NCBI GenBank assembly: GCA_964440605.1 | Contig: CAYTSW010000149.1 | Location: 1 to 6,530, forward strand | Reading direction: 5' to 3' | Length of the DNA stretch: 6,530 nt | Source of the DNA: CAYTSW01 sp964440605 | GTDB lineage: Bacteria; Planctomycetota; Phycisphaerae; Phycisphaerales; UBA1924 | Shown: positions 5,627 through 6,530 of the stretch, one piece after another | Layout of the letters: every line of letters begins with the position of its first letter | How positions within the stretch are numbered: position 1 is the stretch's first letter | Made by a program: the position numbers and the translations under genes | Notes under the pieces: model-generated | Seen by the model: only the letters and a program-made list of their open reading frames with translations | Databases searched by the model: none | What the model was told of the DNA's origin: nothing

Positions 5627-6530
5627 ATGAGTGACGACGCGGGGCGAGAGCAGCGGGCGGCGGCGGAACGCGAGCGGATCGGGCGGTTCAGCGCTCCCGA
5701 CGCCGTCGGGCTGGGCGTGCGCGGGCTGGCGATGGGCGCCTGCGACGTGGTCCCCGGCGTCTCGGGCGGCACGATCGCCTTCATTACGGGCATCTACGAG
5801 CGATTTATCAACGCCTTGCGCTCGCTCACCCTGATGCCGCTGGTGCGCCTTGCCAGAGGCGATGTGAAGGGCGCATGGCGGTCGCTCGCGCTGATGCACT
5901 GGGGCACGCTGCTGCCGATCATCGTGGGGGTGGCGTCGGCGACGGTGCTGTTTTCCAAGTTCATCCTCGCCGCGATGGAGAGCCACCCTGGGTGGACGTA
6001 CGCCGCTTTCTTCGGGCTCATCGCCGCCAGCGCGTGGGTGCCTGTCTCGCGGATGCACACGAAGAAGCCCCAGCACCTCGTTGGAGGGTCGATTGCCGCG
6101 GTGCTCGCCTTTCTCGTCGTCGGCCTTACGCCCTCAGGCCCGTCGCTGGAGGTCACGCTTGAAGAGCAAGGCGCGCAAGCCGCGATCTACCTGGGCAAGA
6201 TCCGAGGCGAGGTCGGCGCCGACGGCATGCCGCCCGAAGTCGCCCGCGTGCGCGACGCGTTGGGCGACCGGGACCTGCCGCTGATCCTCTTCGATCCCGA
6301 TGAGGTCGTCTCCGATGCGCCCGAGGGCTGGACGCTCATTCGCTCCGAAGAGGAACTGGCGGCGTACAAGGCCGACCGCCCGCCGCTCATCGTCGTGGAG
6401 GAGCGGTCGACCAACCTGCTGTGGGCCGGGGTCTGCGGCATGATCGCCATCAGCGCGATGATCCTGCCGGGGCTGTCGGGGTCGTTCCTGCTGCTGTTCC
6501 TCGGGATGTATCACACGGTCTTTTCGGCGC
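5627..6530 (+). CDS. DUF368 membrane protein (PopT-type polyprenyl-phosphate translocase), 3' end cut by the window
   Basis: The first 301 codons are present and no stop is reached. DUF368 proteins (PopT) carry undecaprenyl phosphate back across the inner membrane for reuse in peptidoglycan and surface polysaccharide synthesis. The N-terminal signature GACDVVPGVSGGT (37-49) and its pseudo-symmetric partner ILPGLSGSF (279-287) are both clear, as is FFGLIAAS (128-135). Hydrophobic segments lie at about 29-50, 92-112, 120-139, 148-167 and 264-285. Between the fourth and fifth, residues about 170-261 are hydrophilic and look like an alpha/beta domain; in most relatives I recall, this gap is much shorter. 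There is no Shine-Dalgarno sequence; a TACGAT box lies 15 bases before the ATG, suggesting a leaderless message. It follows the PagL-like gene by 73 bases in the same direction. Confidence 0.9.
   Translation, partial: MSDDAGREQRAAAERERIGRFSAPDAVGLGVRGLAMGACDVVPGVSGGTIAFITGIYERFINALRSLTLMPLVRLARGDVKGAWRSLALMHWGTLLPIIVGVASATVLFSKFILAAMESHPGWTYAAFFGLIAASAWVPVSRMHTKKPQHLVGGSIAAVLAFLVVGLTPSGPSLEVTLEEQGAQAAIYLGKIRGEVGADGMPPEVARVRDALGDRDLPLILFDPDEVVSDAPEGWTLIRSEEELAAYKADRPPLIVVEERSTNLLWAGVCGMIAISAMILPGLSGSFLLLFLGMYHTVFSA

Overview
This is a high-GC bacterial chromosomal window with seven tightly packed protein genes, most of them tied to the cell envelope. It looks Gram-negative. There is a predicted outer-membrane beta-barrel of the PagL/lipid A deacylase type, a SlyX-type small protein, and a DUF368 (PopT-type) lipid-carrier transporter. 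The GC-rich codon use, several genes without Shine-Dalgarno sequences, and a palindromic repeat of the CACCGGTC..GACCGGTG type suggest a planctomycete, possibly of the Phycisphaerae. That placement is a low-to-moderate confidence inference, because no rRNA or marker gene is present.

Left part (1-3213). A multi-pass membrane glycosyltransferase resembling eukaryotic ALG10/DIE2 lies on the minus strand. Head-to-head with it, with overlapping start codons, is a plus-strand pair: a class I SAM-dependent methyltransferase and, overlapping it by ATGA, a UbiA-family membrane transferase. The UbiA protein looks most like decaprenyl-phosphate phosphoribosyltransferase. If these assignments hold, UbiA would make a polyprenyl-phosphate-linked sugar on the inner face of the membrane, and the ALG10-like enzyme belongs to a class that uses such lipid-linked sugars as donors. 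The methyltransferase may modify the product or a related lipid.

Centre (3214-4827). A short gap between convergent genes holds two inverted copies of a palindromic repeat, which could also terminate transcription from both sides. Next come two minus-strand genes: an M16 zinc protease with an intact HxxEH site and, upstream of it, a SlyX-like coiled-coil protein. They form a probable two-gene operon.

Right part (4828-6530). Divergent from slyX is a secreted beta-barrel protein of the PagL/acyloxyacyl hydrolase type. It is followed by a DUF368 membrane protein that runs off the window. DUF368 (PopT) proteins recycle undecaprenyl phosphate across the inner membrane. This one carries an extra hydrophilic region of about 90 residues between its two conserved proline-glycine-serine motifs. 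Polyprenyl-phosphate use links the DUF368 protein to the UbiA and ALG10-like genes. I saw no tRNA, rRNA, CRISPR array, insertion sequence or phage gene.
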